Assembly: GCF_000004195.4 (NCBI RefSeq)
Contig: NC_030682.2
Span: forward strand, 132,277,234 to 132,341,233
Direction of reading: 5' to 3'
From: Xenopus tropicalis
Taxonomy: Eukaryota > Chordata > Amphibia > Anura > Pipidae
Length of the DNA: 64,000 nt
Shown: positions 32,229 through 43,527 of the stretch, one piece after another
Layout: each line of letters begins with the position of its first letter
Position numbering within the stretch: position 1 is the stretch's first letter
Position numbers and translations under genes: made by a program
Notes under the pieces: model-generated
Told to the model about the DNA's origin: nothing
What the model saw: the letters and a program-made list of their open reading frames with translations, nothing else
Database searches by the model: none

Positions 32229-32326
32229 CAAGGTGGCACAATGGTTAGCGCTGTTGCCTAGCAGCAGTCCTAGGTGCGGTTCCATACAGGGCACTACTGG
32301 TGTGTCTGTGTGGGTTTCCTGCAGAT
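32229..32326 (+). repeat. Fragment of a widespread vertebrate repeat (GGTTAGCGCTGTTGCC)
   Basis: GGTGGCACAATGGTTAGCGC, GCGGTTCCATACAGGGCAC and GTCTGTGTGGGTTTCCT form a familiar dispersed motif of fish and frog genomes. It is cut by the element that begins at 32328. Confidence 0.45.
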
Positions 32327-32327
32327 A

Positions 32328-32430
32328 CAGGTATGGGGTCTGTTATCCAGAATGCTTGGGACCTGAGGTTTTCCGGATAACGGTCTTTCCACAATTCAGA
32401 TTACCATATTTTAAGCAAAACTGTCAACCC
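32328..32430 (+). mobile_element. Truncated CAGGTATGGG-family element
   Basis: CAGGTATGGGGTCTGTTATC and TTTTCCGGATAACGG preserve the left end next to TA. The rest is lost near a poly-C run (32428-32440). No 113-bp units. Confidence 0.65.
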
Positions 32431-32439
32431 CCCCCCCCC

Positions 32440-32995
32440 ATTCCTTCAGGAATTACCCGATTTTAAAGGCTCATCCCCATTCTAATGGGATATTTGCCAA
32501 ATTTGCAATGTGGAACAAAAACTTAAACTAACCAATAATTATTGATTCTCAGATGCTTATCTGGAGGATGAAGATCCTCTTCTGCTTCTTCTTCCTTCCC
32601 TTCGATATGATTGGTAAATTCCAAGTGTAACATTAATGATGTTTGTTGTAGTGGCCACAAATGCACCTTTTTCAATATGTCCTCAGAATGATATTCCCTT
32701 GCCTTTGCTGAGTACATATCGCAAATCATGTTTATGACTTCATGCCACCTGGGACAAGCTCCCAACATTTCTCTAGATATTGTTTATGGTAATGGGCATT
32801 ACATGTGGGTGCTTCAGCAGAAGAAAAGAGTCCCCATTTCAAAACAAAGTAGTGGGGAAAACAAAAGCTTAGTGGCCTTAATATATAACTTATATGTATA
32901 ATTCATGTGACTTGTCTGATATACATATTGGAGTCAGAAAGGTCTTTTATTACGTCAGTGTCAGAATTTTTTTTGTGTTACTATAAAGATGTACT
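32440..32995. other. Unassigned sequence with one odd minus-strand frame
   Basis: The minus-strand frame 32523-32768 (81 aa) has a protein-like composition, with CPRWHEVINMICDMYSAKAR and an acidic EGKEEEAEEDL stretch. I recognise no domain and see no splice or promoter context. It might be a fossil transposon or gene fragment, or chance. Confidence 0.2.
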
Positions 32996-32998
32996 TTG

Positions 32999-33820
32999 CT
33001 AAAAGTGTGTGGACACCTGCCTGTCCAACATCTCATTCTTAAGCTATGCATAGTACTCTAATGTTGGGCCATGGCCTTTCTGCCATAACAGATTCTATCT
33101 TCTGGGAAAGCCAGAAGATGTTGGAACATTGTTGGAGGCATTTTCTTCCAGCCACAGGAGCATTAGTGAGATTGGGCACTGATGTTGGGGAACAGGGCTG
33201 GTTTGTAGACAGTATTCCAGTTCATCCCATGGGGGTGTAGTTTGACCAGGGATCCCTAAGCTTTTATACCCGTGAGCCACATTCAAATGGAAAAAGTGTT
33301 GGGGAGCAAAAACAAGCATGAAAAAGGTTCCTGGGGGTGCAAATAAGAGCTATAATTGGTTACTTAATAGCCCCTATGTGGACTGGCAGCCTACAGAAGG
33401 CTCTGTTTGGCATTATACTGGGTTTTTATGCAACCAAAACTTGCCTCCTTACCAGAAATTCAAAAATAAGCATCTGCTTTGAGACCACTGGGAGCAACAT
33501 CCAAGGGGTTGGGGAGCAACATGTTGCTCACGAGCCACTGGTTGGGGAACACTAAGTTAGACTGAGACAGGACTCAGGCCATTCAAGTTTTTCCTCTCCT
33601 ATCTCAGCAAGGCAGAGCTGTATAGATCTTACTTTGTGCACAGGGTTAAGGAATCCCATACCTTAGAGAAGCTGAGCTGCCATACAGACCACTTAAGGTC
33701 TCTTTTTCCACCATAATTTAACTAAGGGGCAATATTTAGTGCTGGATATTAATGGGTTTTATGATATTATTATGATAAACAGGACCTTACCCAAACTTTT
33801 GCCACAAAGTGAGAAGAAAT
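32999..33820 (-). pseudogene. Tc1-like transposon relic (transposase 3' part)
   Basis: The left end reads AAAAGTGTGTGGACACC, the terminal motif of a Tc1-like family common in fish and frogs. It is followed by CTGTCCAACATCTCATTC and, on the minus strand, an eroded match to the C-terminal end of Tc1-type transposases (the pattern NAPVAG..., IF..LSQKIESVMAER). After the hAT insertion at 33247-33554 the match resumes (GGCCATTCAAGTTTTTCC, TTTGTGCACAGG) and fades near 33771-33820 (CCAAACTTTTGCCACAAAGT). Multiple stops and frame changes mean it is dead. The identification is from memory of the family's sequence and needs a search to confirm. Confidence 0.65.
33247..33554 (+). mobile_element. hAT-like element, TCCCCAACC family, full length
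   Basis: Starts CAGGGATCCCTAAGC and ends GGTTGGGGAACACTA. Flanks AGTTTGAC (33239-33246) and AGTTAGAC (33555-33562) agree at 7 of 8. It interrupts the Tc1-like relic, so it inserted later. The 308-bp length and both ends make it a reference copy for this family here. Confidence 0.83.
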
Positions 33821-33829
33821 TAATTTTCA

Positions 33830-34435
33830 AAAATCTCATTGAATGATGTAGTAGCCTCTGTGTCAAAAATAATGACTGTGGCATAAATAGGCAATTCCAG
33901 TTATAAGAAGAGGAGCTCACATTTTGGCCATATAGTTTATATAGCAGATATACAGTATAGGGCATGTAGATGTTCCCTGTCCCACTGCTACTCTTCGCCT
34001 CAGTTGCGCATCTACATGAGTGGCTGCAATGGGGCCCAATCCTTCCCATCTGCCACCTGTAGGGCTTGCCATCTGCCTCCTGATGCTGCACTCTTCTTCT
34101 AGCGACGGATTTTCAATTCAGGGTGGGGGGAAGAGTACAATTGTCTCCGGGGAGCAAGTGCTTGTTTCCTGTTCCAGAAAATTCCGGTCTTGATGATGTC
34201 ACTATTAGTAACCAAAAGCAACCAATCTGATGTTTGCTTATAAACAGATAAACACTGCCTATTGATTGGTTGATATGGGTTACTAGGCCTAGTGCAAATG
34301 TGTGTAAGTTTTATCCCACTATCCCATTTAATGATGATTACATTAACTGTGTGCACAGGTTTATCATCCACAAACATGTGCTCTGGTTATTATGGTGGGA
34401 ATCCTGTGAATATTATTTACACTTCTAGTGATCAG
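33830..34435. other. Unassigned non-coding sequence
   Basis: No recognised gene or repeat. It includes GGTTGATATGGGTTACTAGG, a short motif also seen near 5310 and 53220 (GTTGCTATGGGTTACT), probably from an unclassified dispersed repeat. Confidence 0.3.
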
Positions 34436-34440
34436 CTGCT

Positions 34441-35129
34441 TAGAACAACACTAACAGATATAATGCCTGCCCTGCTTTGCCCTGAATGAGAGTTAGAACA
34501 ACACTAACATATATAATGCCTGCCCTGCTTAGCCCTGAATGAGAGTTAGAGAAACACTAACAGATATAATGCCTGTCCTGCTTAGCCCTGAATGAGAGTT
34601 AGAGCAACACTAACAGGTATAATGCCTGCCCTGCTTAGCCCTGAATGAGAGTTAGAGCAACACTAACATATATAATGCCTGCCCTGCTTAGCCCTGAATG
34701 AGAGTTAGAGAAACACTAACAGATATAATGCCTGCCCTGCTTAGCCCTGAATGAGAGTTAGAGCAACACTAACAGGTATAATGCCTGCCCTGCTTAGCCC
34801 TGAATGAGAGTTAGAGCAACACTAACAGGTATAATGCCTGCCCTGCTTAGCCCTGAATGAGAGTTAGAGCAACACTAACAGGTATAATGCCTGCCCTGCT
34901 TAGCCCTGAATGAGAGTTAGAGAAACACTAACAGATATAATGCCTGCCCTGCTTAGCCCTGAATGAGAGTTAGAGCAACACTAACAGGTATAATGCCTGC
35001 CCTGCTTAGCCCTGAATGAGAGTTAGAGAAACACTAACAGATATAATGCCTGTCCTGCTTAGCCCTGAATGAGAGTTAGAGCAACACTAACAGGTATAAT
35101 GCCTGCCCTGCTTAGCCCTGAATGAGAGC
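34441..35129. repeat. 53-bp minisatellite, 13 copies
   Basis: Thirteen units at exact 53-bp spacing (34441, 34494, 34547 and so on) built on ACACTAACAGGTATAATGCC and TGCTTAGCCCTGAATGAGAG. Three variants recur: ACATATA, AGAAAC...CAGATA and AGCAAC...CAGGTA. Units 2-4 and 5-7 repeat the same three-variant order, a 159-bp higher-order block. The flanks do not show a transposon. Confidence 0.92.
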
Positions 35130-36090
35130 ACAGTTCCCTGTTCCATCTGTACTGGCTGAGAGTGATTTACAGTGGATTAGATGCTAAAAATATGAGAGAA
35201 CGGTGCTGGGATATAAGAGGCATTACCATTATAAGGAGAAGTGCAAATATTTTTCACAGGCTACTCTGCATAACAATGATGTTATTCATATCAGTCCAGT
35301 CTCTGTGGATTGTCACTTAAGCTGCGCCTATTGACACAGGGCTATGTTAGTCACCCTGCCGGTATTTGACCGGACCAGTTGGTAAATCACCAGCTGGCGC
35401 CGGGTCGGAATCACAAATTACCGGCAATGTGATTGCCAGTAAATGTTTAATACCCTATAAATTCCTCCCTTCCCTGAACCTCTTTGCTGCCAGATTCCCC
35501 CTTATAATCATTGTCCTGCCTATGCCCCGCCCATTCACCATCCACTACTTCCATTTCCTTAAATCCCCCACCTATTTAATTCCAAAAAATTCAACAACTC
35601 TATGCAGGTCCCTGGGGGAACCCTGGAGCTACAACCTGGTCAGGAGGTGGCAGCAGCGCTGGGGTTCCCATACGTCAATAGGCACAGCAGCAATGCATTG
35701 CACACAGGGCAACTATACAGGAGTACATGGAGCGGATTTTGAAGCAAATAAATAAAAGTGTTCTTAGGTGCAACCGACTGTGGGAAATGATGGAAATGAG
35801 CCCTCCTGTGTATCGAGGATGATGGCATCACACACCCAGAAGTGATCATTTGATAGTGGAGGAAAGTGGAAAGTGAGGCAGAGAACGGAATTTGCACTCA
35901 CAGTCACATCCAAAAGATTGCTACTGGCAATAAGCATTTTTTTGGTAACTCAAAAAGCTACAGGGCTGGCACCCATACTGACAGGGTCGCCTTTGGAAAA
36001 ATGCAAGTGGGATTCATATAATGGGACTGGTCCCAGTGGAGTCCAGGCAGCTATGATTTTCAAAGGTAGCCCAAAAAATGAATTATTACT
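35130..36090. other. Unassigned sequence with a repeat-like GC-richer part
   Basis: 35350-35660 (GCCGGTATTTGACCGG, ATTACCGGCAATGTGATTGC) looks like a dispersed amphibian repeat, but its ends were not resolved. The 129-aa frame over 35366-35755 is not recognisable as a protein. Confidence 0.35.
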
Positions 36091-36091
36091 A

Positions 36092-36175
36092 CAGGTATAG
36101 GATCCGTTATCCAGAAACCCATTATCCAGAAATGGAAAAAATGAAAAAAATGTAATAGGTTTCTCTTTTAAAAAA
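36092..36175 (+). mobile_element. Truncated CAGGTATGGG-family element
   Basis: TA then CAGGTATAGGATCCGTTATC and CCCATTATCCAGAAATGG: only the left end survives before it merges into A-rich sequence. Confidence 0.65.
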
Positions 36176-36980
36176 TGGCATTAAAAGTGACACTAAAAAA
36201 CTACTCTTCCCAATATGAAGTTAAAGTAAAATTTACCTATAGGTCCAGTTGATTCGCTTATAATTCTGCTTTCATAAGTAATCGCTTTTTCATTTTCCTA
36301 ATCCTCGCCATTTTCCTAACTTGACTCTCCAACTTGTCAGTTAAATTTTCTAACTTTAATGCACTAATGCAGCTTAAATATGGCAGCCGCCTCATTGAGG
36401 AACGCGGGGGATTGGGCGGGTAGTTTAAAGCATTGGGCCAACACTTGTATGCAAAGACAATAAGGGTCAAATACAACCATAAGTGCAATTTTGAGCACAA
36501 TCATTATGTTTTTTTCTAATAAAATAGCATTTTCTCCCAGAATTTCAGCATTGTTGTGTAAAATACGTAAAAATTTGCACAGTTGTACTTGCACTTCATC
36601 ATAAATCGGACACAACTGCACCGGAGTCCACTTCACATCATTTCCAGCGTTTGGCAGCCAAGTGCACTGCCCCTACTGACACATGGTGGTGGTCGCTCCA
36701 GGGTTCCCTGGTGTCAAATCCAAGGTGCAAGTGTGCTCGATTTGGAATGATTGGCAGGAAGGACTGAGCACTGCCAAGGGCACGTATATGGAAGTGCAAG
36801 GAGTGCATTTTAATGCAAGTACCTTTAATAAATGCAGGAAAATTAGGGGAAATAAAGAATGTTATGATCTTTGGAAAAATGTTTAATTTCTGGTGTCAGT
36901 ATGTCTTTAAAGGGGTTTAATTAACAAATCTACGTGCAGGAGTCCATCAAATCACAATGCACAACTTGCACCTGGATCTA
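36176..36980. other. Unassigned non-coding sequence
   Basis: No gene recognised. 36240-36660 has overlapping minus-strand frames of about 80-90 aa with no recognisable domain. Confidence 0.3.
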
Positions 36981-36986
36981 CTGCAG

Positions 36987-37264
36987 CAGTGTCGGACTGG
37001 GACCTCAGGGGCCCATCAGAAAACCTTAGCCCATAGGCCCACTCTCCAAACTATTTTTCCTTCTTTCCTCGCCAACCTCTTTATTCTCCTAGTCTCTTTT
37101 ATTTACATGCTAGCATCTATTCTTCCATCTATTTCTCCTCTTTGTCCCCTTTCAGAAATAGGGAATGACCATGAAACAGGCCAAATGGTCAGGAGCAGGA
37201 GGGCCACTTACACCTGTTCCCACCAGGAGTTTTCCTGGTATCCTGGTGGGGCAGTCTAACACTG
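36987..37264. mobile_element. hAT-type element (CAGTGTCGGACTGG ends)
   Basis: The ends CAGTGTCGGACTGG and CAGTCTAACACTG are inverted. Flanks TACTGCAG (36979-36986) and TACTGCAC (37265-37272) match at 7 of 8. The interior has GCCCATAGGCCCACTC and GGAGTTTTCCTGGTATCCTG, shared with the copy at 50113-50371. Confidence 0.82.
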
Positions 37265-37424
37265 TACTGCACTTTGCACCCTTATTTCAGCTGTTTAGAT
37301 TCAAACAAAAAAATTCAAATTAAATAATTAACTTCTTTGTAATCAAATTAGTAATTGGCAAATAAATCATAAAACTATATAAAAAAATGAATATTAAATT
37401 ATGTCTGACTACAGTAATACCTAA

Positions 37425-37720
37425 ATGTGCATTGGCCCGGGTGTATACACCCCAGGCCCTCCACCTGAAAGTTCACAGCCAATTCACGCAAATAAGACGC
37501 AGAGAGGATTCACCAATGCCGATGAATGGTCCGGGTGCACAAAGCCCCGAACCAGTAGCCCAAAGGAGCAAAATCAATTCAACCAAAATGCAGCTTCATA
37601 GAACACCGAACCGCCATGGGATATCATAAAACTTCAACCTTTATTCACATCCTTAAAACCATCACGCCTGACGCGTTTCGTGCGCAAGTAAGCTGTGCCT
37701 ATTTTATAGCACATTTAGTG
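37425..37720. repeat. Dispersed repeat with GACGCGTTTCGTGC
   Basis: GCATTGGCCCGGGTGTATAC, CTTCAACCTTTATTCACATC and CTGACGCGTTTCGTGC are familiar parts of a dispersed amphibian repeat that I cannot classify. Relative of 30490-30680. Confidence 0.5.
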
Positions 37721-39510
37721 CAAGGTATATACAGTAGAGCAGTGATAGGAAGCATTGCAATTAATCAGGCAGGCTCTAAGCAGTTATTATATACAAAACT
37801 GTAGGGTACGTTGCTTCCCCTAGTGTTCCATGAATAAAGGGTTTGCCAAGGATGGCCCAATCCCCTTGCTTGGTTTCTGTCCCTCTTGCAGCCAGCTCAG
37901 CCGGCATTTACAATATCCCAAACTAAGAATGGTGCAAAGAGTTGCACTTGTGAGCGGCAGGCTAAAGGTGCCAGGGTGCACTGATGTCACGACTCACTAT
38001 TTCCTTCCTAGTGTCATTTTTTTTCCAAATTCCCCACATCTGTGCCAAGAATCAAACTAACGTATGTGTTTGGAAATAATCAGGTTAGATTTCCGATTCC
38101 AGTTTATTTGCTGCTGTCCCTTGAATGCTCTGCCTTTTAAACACAATTTAATTACGGTTTGTTTCCCCGGGGATTCGGCCATATGTATTAATTCGGTCTA
38201 CGCCTTAAGCAACGCATATTTCAATTATGACATATTTCCTCCAGGAAACAATAATAATATTTAAATTATTTACTCCACTATCTCATTATAAGATGCACAA
38301 CGGCAGCCAGGAACGGTTTCACACCTTGCCAGAGACTTCACAGCAAATGCACATACGCCCGGGCCATTTCTCCACGGCGGAACCGAAATAGTATTTATTC
38401 ACTTTTATCCTCATGCGGAGCCCACTTTACTTATTATATCTTTAGAAAATAAAAGCTGAGAGCTCCTGAAACATTTACATTATTATCTCTTCAAAAGTTC
38501 ATTTTTGGACAAGTATCTTTTGGATAGGGATTAACTTAATCAGAGATTTTGAATCTCCTTTACTTTAATTTTTAATCTCTTTAAAAATGTCTCTGAATCT
38601 TAAAAAGGCCTAAACCCAAAGTCACAAAGCAGTGCCTTAAAGGGAAAAAAAAATCCTGTTTTTTTAAAGCAGACGCCAGCTGTAAGAGAGATAGTGCAGG
38701 CAGCAGATTTGTGACAGAGTAGAGCATGAATCCCATCAGTTGATGAGTGAAAATCCCTGGTTTCTAATTAATCGAGGTACACAGGCCAGGGGATGAAGAG
38801 GATCAGGGAAATGAAATCAGGGAAAAGATACCATCAGTCATTTCTGTGGCCCATTGTCATACTTCAGAATCTGCTGTAATGAATCACTCAGGCATTCCAG
38901 AGATACATTCAAATGGTGAAGAAAATGCATTGTCCAGTGAAGAGCGCGTGATAAAAATCTTCCTTCCCTCCCTCTTTGTCAGAAGCCTATGATCAGAAAA
39001 GGAAATCCAGACGGCACAACAGGTGTGCTTTTACAAGCCCGGCGAAATCTGCAAGTGAAGGGAAATTTAAAAAGAATGTTTTGATGTGCAAAAATGTACC
39101 TGCATTAAGGAAAAAAAAACATTCTAAAGTCTCTTCACATGGGCATCAAGGGATTTGCTGATGTTTTAGTGGGGTCTGATGTAGGGTCTGCCATGAAAAG
39201 TTCCACAACTTGTGTCTTGCTCTTAGTTATGATATGGAACAATATGGATAAGTCTCATTACTCAGCCACAAAGTAATGCAGAAAGTGTTGGAGAGACAAA
39301 CCATGGTCTTGGTGGCTTCCAACCTGCTTGGCAGGAACATTGTTCTTACAAGACTTGCCTCCAGGCCAAGATTTATAAAATGAGAACTTGCTTGAAGCTA
39401 ACATCAAAGCAGGTAATGAGCTTCTTGTTGGGGGTCAATGTTGTTGGGGGTGATAATAATAGGGTATCCATAATAGGGGGCTTTAACCTTGAAAGCAAGT
39501 AAGTTGCAAA
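37721..39510. other. Largely unique block; 38050-39170 is a candidate conserved region
   Basis: No named repeats between about 38050 and 39170. Motifs include CACAATTTAATTACGG, TATGTATTAATTCGG and ATTTCAATTATGAC. The sequence is of even complexity, and the open frames are short and unlike known proteins. Regulatory function is only a possibility. Confidence 0.28.
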
Positions 39511-39515
39511 ACTTA

Positions 39516-39856
39516 AGGTGCCCATACCCCTTCAGATCCACTCGCTTGGCAATGTCGCCAAGTGAGCAGATCTTCTCCCGATATCCCCCAACCTACGGGT
39601 GGGCGATATCAGGAGAATCCAGGCCCTGGGGCCAAATGATCAAAGTATATCGACGGATATAGGCAAAGTCGGTCCAGGGACCGTATCAATGAGCCAACTA
39701 GATTTTTTTAACCTGCCCGAACGATATCTGTCCGATTTCAGCCCAGATATCGATTGGGCAGTCCTGTCGGTAGTGCCCATACACGGGCCGAGTAGCTGCC
39801 AAATGGGTCTAAGGGACTGATATCGGCAGCTAGAATCAGCCCGTGTATGGGGACCT
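39516..39856. mobile_element. Harbinger-like element, TTA duplication
   Basis: The ends AGGTGCCCATACC and GTATGGGGACCT are inverted, flanked by TTA at 39513-39515 and 39857-39859. It is the same family as 7015-7399 in the opposite orientation (GATCCACTCGCTTGGCAATG, CACGGGCCGAGTAGCTGCC). Confidence 0.85.
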
Positions 39857-40257
39857 TTAGTCTCCATGAAAAATGTAGAATGAAGCAATGGAATTTTTAG
39901 TCATATAAGTAAGTGTAGGACTGGCCAGACGGGGATGACGGGGCATTTCTTAGTAGCTTAATGTTGTATTTTCCTATATATATTGATAATGGGTGAGTAC
40001 AGTGAATCTCTTGTCTTTGAATTTTGTGGTTGCACATTTTCCTTTTCCTACCACTTATTCGTCAAGGATCCAACGAGTGCCAGATCCTGCACACTGAGCA
40101 CTGGTAATGAAAGAAGATAAGCAAAGTTCATTTCAATCTAACATCATATCAGGCAACATTTTCAAAGGTCTGTTGTAGAAATGCCCTTTGGGTATAATGG
40201 GCCCACAGCATCTTGTAGTACAATGTTAGTGGTAGGACAAAGTCTCAGCCTTTAAAC

Positions 40258-40534
40258 TAGGGATCCCCAACCTTTCTGACTTGGAGAGCAACACAAGCAC
40301 CATAAAAGTTCATGGAGGAGCCAAATAAGGGCTAAGATTGGCTATTAGGGGCCTCTATGCACACTATCAGCTTACAGGGGCTTTATTTGGTAGGAAATCT
40401 TGTTTTTAATCAACCAAAACTTGCCCCCAAGTCAGGAATTCAAAAATAACTCCCTGGTTTGGGGGCACTGAGAGCAACATCCAAGGGGTTGGGGAGCAAC
40501 ATGTTGCCCCAGAGCTACTGGTTGGGGATCATTG
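40258..40534 (+). mobile_element. hAT-like element, TCCCCAACC family, full length
   Basis: Starts TAGGGATCCCCAACC and ends GGTTGGGGATCATTG. Flanks CTTTAAAC (40250-40257) and CTTTAACC (40535-40542) match at 7 of 8. 277 bp, non-coding. Confidence 0.83.
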
Positions 40535-40542
40535 CTTTAACC

Positions 40543-42135
40543 CATTCTATACTTTATAAATCAGGCACTGCAAGCAGATATGCAATGCAAAATGGAACAG
40601 TGATGAGCTCCACAACATGCACCAATGTGTTTTTCTCCTGTTGCTACTCACTGCAATATTAAAACAATACTTGTCATCGGCAGAATGCTAATGGCCTTTT
40701 TAGGCTGCGATGTTGGGAACTGCAACTCCATCCATTCTCGTCCTAATTCTGCTCTACTATTGTAAAGGAGACAACCTCAATGTTGTAGGCAATTATGAAT
40801 AATATATGCTGATTTCACTTTGGGCTAAAATTGAATACTGTTTGCAAAAATGGCCCCTTTATTGTAGCTCCCTTTAGATCCTCTTAGGTCTCTGTCTGTG
40901 TTTCACATGAAGGGTGGGTGTGTCTTAACAATCCCTGCCAGAAGCACAGTAGGAAAGGAGAGCCAATCACAGCCCTGCAGTCACACAAGCACAGACAGGC
41001 TTCAGTTCCCTATCAGGTCAGCCTAGTGGCTGATTGGTTCCTATCCTACAGTGCAGTGTGCTGAGAGCCGCCGCCCCCCTGCACATCCCGAGAATTCAGC
41101 CAGCAGGAAGTGGAACACGTGGGCGGGACTAGTAGGGTTTTGGGGGAATTTCTCAATAAATCAGTCCAAACACAACTTTTTAATGCACACTCCTCTATGT
41201 TTAGAAGAGTATCATTCACTAGTACATTCTTAATTTTTACAAGATGTCTAAGTTTTTTTGTTCTGTGATTTCTTAAAGTCCAAGGTATCAGAGTAAAGTT
41301 AAAAATTACGTTTGATTGAATAGACTTTAATGTCAAACCTCTGTCGTCCTAAGATAGATACTAATACCACTAAAAATGATTCTGCATTTCATCCACTAAA
41401 CCACCTTTCCTGACCCCGTATGTAATTTGCTTTAGATGCTTAAAAAAACTGGTAACGTTATTGACACGGGGAGATAATTGTTTTTGTACAATCAGGTACT
41501 GTACAGAGACATGTAAGAATCTCGCTTTCATTTTCTGTTTAATTACTATAATATGGGGCTTTTCTGTCTCTAATATCAATCACCGAGGCACTTTCTAGTT
41601 GATAAAGTTAAAATGGCAACAATAATGAGAATTCGACTTCATGAATTAAAAAAAAAAAATGTTTTCATCGCGGTCAGATTACAAATTTGTGGTTATAGTT
41701 ACAGAGAATTCCTTTATCTACCTCTTGCCATGGAAGATGCTAAGAAGTTCCTTGAACATATAAGACAATCTGGCTCTTTTTGTCTTTCTAAAGTTTTAGT
41801 CTGTTTTAGCAAAATAATGAAATGGAAAGGAGCAGGAAAAATATACACTGACCGAGGCACGGGGCTTTATATTTCTACATATAAAGAGTATAGGTGCAAA
41901 TGTATGAACATTTTGTAAGATAATAAAGTCTTTTCTGTCGTTTGTAACCTTTCTCCTCTCTATCATGGTGGGGGTTTTAAAAGGTGAGCTGTAGCAGCCA
42001 TCATTTTCTGTGGCCCTGATAGTATCCCCAATAACCTAGGGATTAATGAAACCAGCTTCATTCTAAAATGACACAATAGATAATACAGTATAATAAATAA
42101 ACACCACATTGGGGTAATAGATTTACATCCAGGGC
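40543..42135. other. Unassigned sequence, partly repeat-like
   Basis: 40900-41180 (AATCACAGCCCTGCAGTCAC, GTGGCTGATTGGTTCCTATC) reads like a dispersed repeat of unclear type. The 101-aa plus-strand frame at 41613-41918 shows no domain I know and has no supporting context. Confidence 0.3.
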
Positions 42136-42138
42136 TTG

Positions 42139-42236
42139 TAACATAGTAACATAGTAAGTTGGGTTGATAAAAGACATACGTCCATCACGTTCAACCATAA
42201 TGCCTATATATAACCTGCCTAACTACTAGTTAGTTG
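42139..42236 (+). repeat. Dispersed repeat ACATAGTAACATAGTAAG
   Basis: ACATAGTAACATAGTAAGTT and CAACCATAATGCCTATATAT recur at 55747-55910. A familiar Xenopus dispersed sequence, truncated here by the element beginning at 42242. Confidence 0.65.
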
Positions 42237-42241
42237 TAGTA

Positions 42242-42560
42242 CAGGTATAGGACCCATTATCCATAATGCTCAGGACCAAGGGTATTCCGGATAAGGGGTC
42301 TTTCCGTAATTTGGATCTCCATACCTTAAGTCTACTAAAAAATCAATAAAACATAAATTAAACCCAATAGGATTGTTTTGCATCAAATTTATATTGTAGT
42401 TGGGATCAATTACAAGGTTCTGTTTTATTAAAACAGAGAAAAAGGAAATCTGTTTTAAAATTCTGGATTATTTGAATAAAATGGAGTCTATGGGAGACAG
42501 GCTTTCCGTAATTCGGAGCTTTCTGGATAACGGGTTTCCGGATAAGGGATCCCATACCTG
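42242..42560 (+). mobile_element. CAGGTATGGG-family TA-target element, single-unit form
   Basis: The ends CAGGTATAGGACCC and GGGATCCCATACCTG are flanked by TA on both sides. The 319-bp body has one copy of the unit that is amplified elsewhere (AAACCCAATAGGATTGTTTT, AGTTGGGATCAATTAC). A useful unexpanded comparator. Confidence 0.85.
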
Positions 42561-42599
42561 TACATCTTTAGTGTCACTCTAGCACCATCATCAATATCT

Positions 42600-42805
42600 T
42601 TATTCATTACAAGCTGCCAATATGTTGCCTATTCATATTCCAGTCTCTCATTCAAACCACTGCCCGGTTGCTAGAGTAATTTGAACCCTAGCAACCAGAT
42701 AGCTGCTGAAATTCCCAATGGAAAAACTGCTGAACCAAAAGCAAAATAAACACAAATAAAAAAATGATGCCAATTTCAAATTGTCTCACTTTCTACATCA
42801 CACAA
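42600..42805. repeat. T2/Kolobok-like fragment
   Basis: CCACTGCCCGGTTGCTAGAG, CCCTAGCAACCAGATAGCTG and CTCACTTTCTACATCACAC match the T2 body. It ends near TTTAATTCAAAGGTG. Confidence 0.55.
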
Positions 42806-42814
42806 AAATTTAAT

Positions 42815-42945
42815 TCAAAGGTGCAAATTCGTGAAACGCATTTGTTGCACAATCTTTGCGGAAGTTTCACAAAACAATTTGCCAATGGCGAAATACAGAA
42901 ATTCGCTGCGAATCCATGCCTGATGGGAAAATTCGCTCATCACTA
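42815..42945 (+). repeat. 3' end fragment of the TAGTGATGAGCGAAT family
   Basis: GAAATTCGCTGCGAATCCATG and ATTCGCTCATCACTA are the same right terminus as at 8300-8390. Confidence 0.5.
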
Positions 42946-42977
42946 CTCTTCGGCAGCACTGGTCACCCCCAGCTTAT

Positions 42978-43338
42978 GGGGCACATTTACTAATCCACGA
43001 ATCCGAATCCCGAATGGGAAAAAATCGGATTGGAAACGAAAATTTTGCGACTTTGTCGCCGGCGTCGCGTTTTTTCCGTACTTTGCACAATTTTTTTGTC
43101 GCCGTCACGATTTCATCGTATTTTGTGTGACTTTTTCGTCACCGTCACAATTTTTCTGTATTGAGCAATTGTAAACGGCGGAAAAACCAATCTGATTTTT
43201 TCGCGACGGCAACGAAAAAGTCTCGACAATTCGCGAAAAAGTTGCAACGGCGACACAAAAAACGCAAAAATACCGATCATTGCAGAAAAACCGCATTTGG
43301 ATGCTTTTTGGATGTTCGTGTATTAGTAAATGTGCCCC
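42978..43338. mobile_element. Non-autonomous element GGGGCACATTTACTAATCC
   Basis: The ends GGGGCACATTTACTAATCC and AGTAAATGTGCCCC are inverted repeats, and much of the interior is also self-complementary (TCGGATTGG against CCAATCTGA). 361 bp. The flanks TTA and TAA are not a clean duplication, so the superfamily is open. Many CGAC/GTCG strings raise CpG density. Confidence 0.7.
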
Positions 43339-43527
43339 TAAGTGTCACTTCATCTTCCTTTTAGATTGTAACTTGCAAGCAGGCCCTTCTGCCAGCTATC
43401 ACAGCATGGTATCACTGTCTACTAGGTGTCACCTATCCCATCTCCTTTAAAAGTCAACATATATTATAGATATTTTAAAGGACCAGCTACATTAGAAAAT
43501 GTCCTACATTTATTTGCATGTATGTAT

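Noticed and set aside
34441..35129. 53-bp repeats as a possible CRISPR or satellite
   Set aside because: No spacers. Only 13 units, so a minisatellite and not a CRISPR array or a major satellite.
41613..41918. 101-aa plus-strand frame, lysine-rich
   Set aside because: No recognisable family, and an A run in the early codons. Likely chance in AT-rich DNA.
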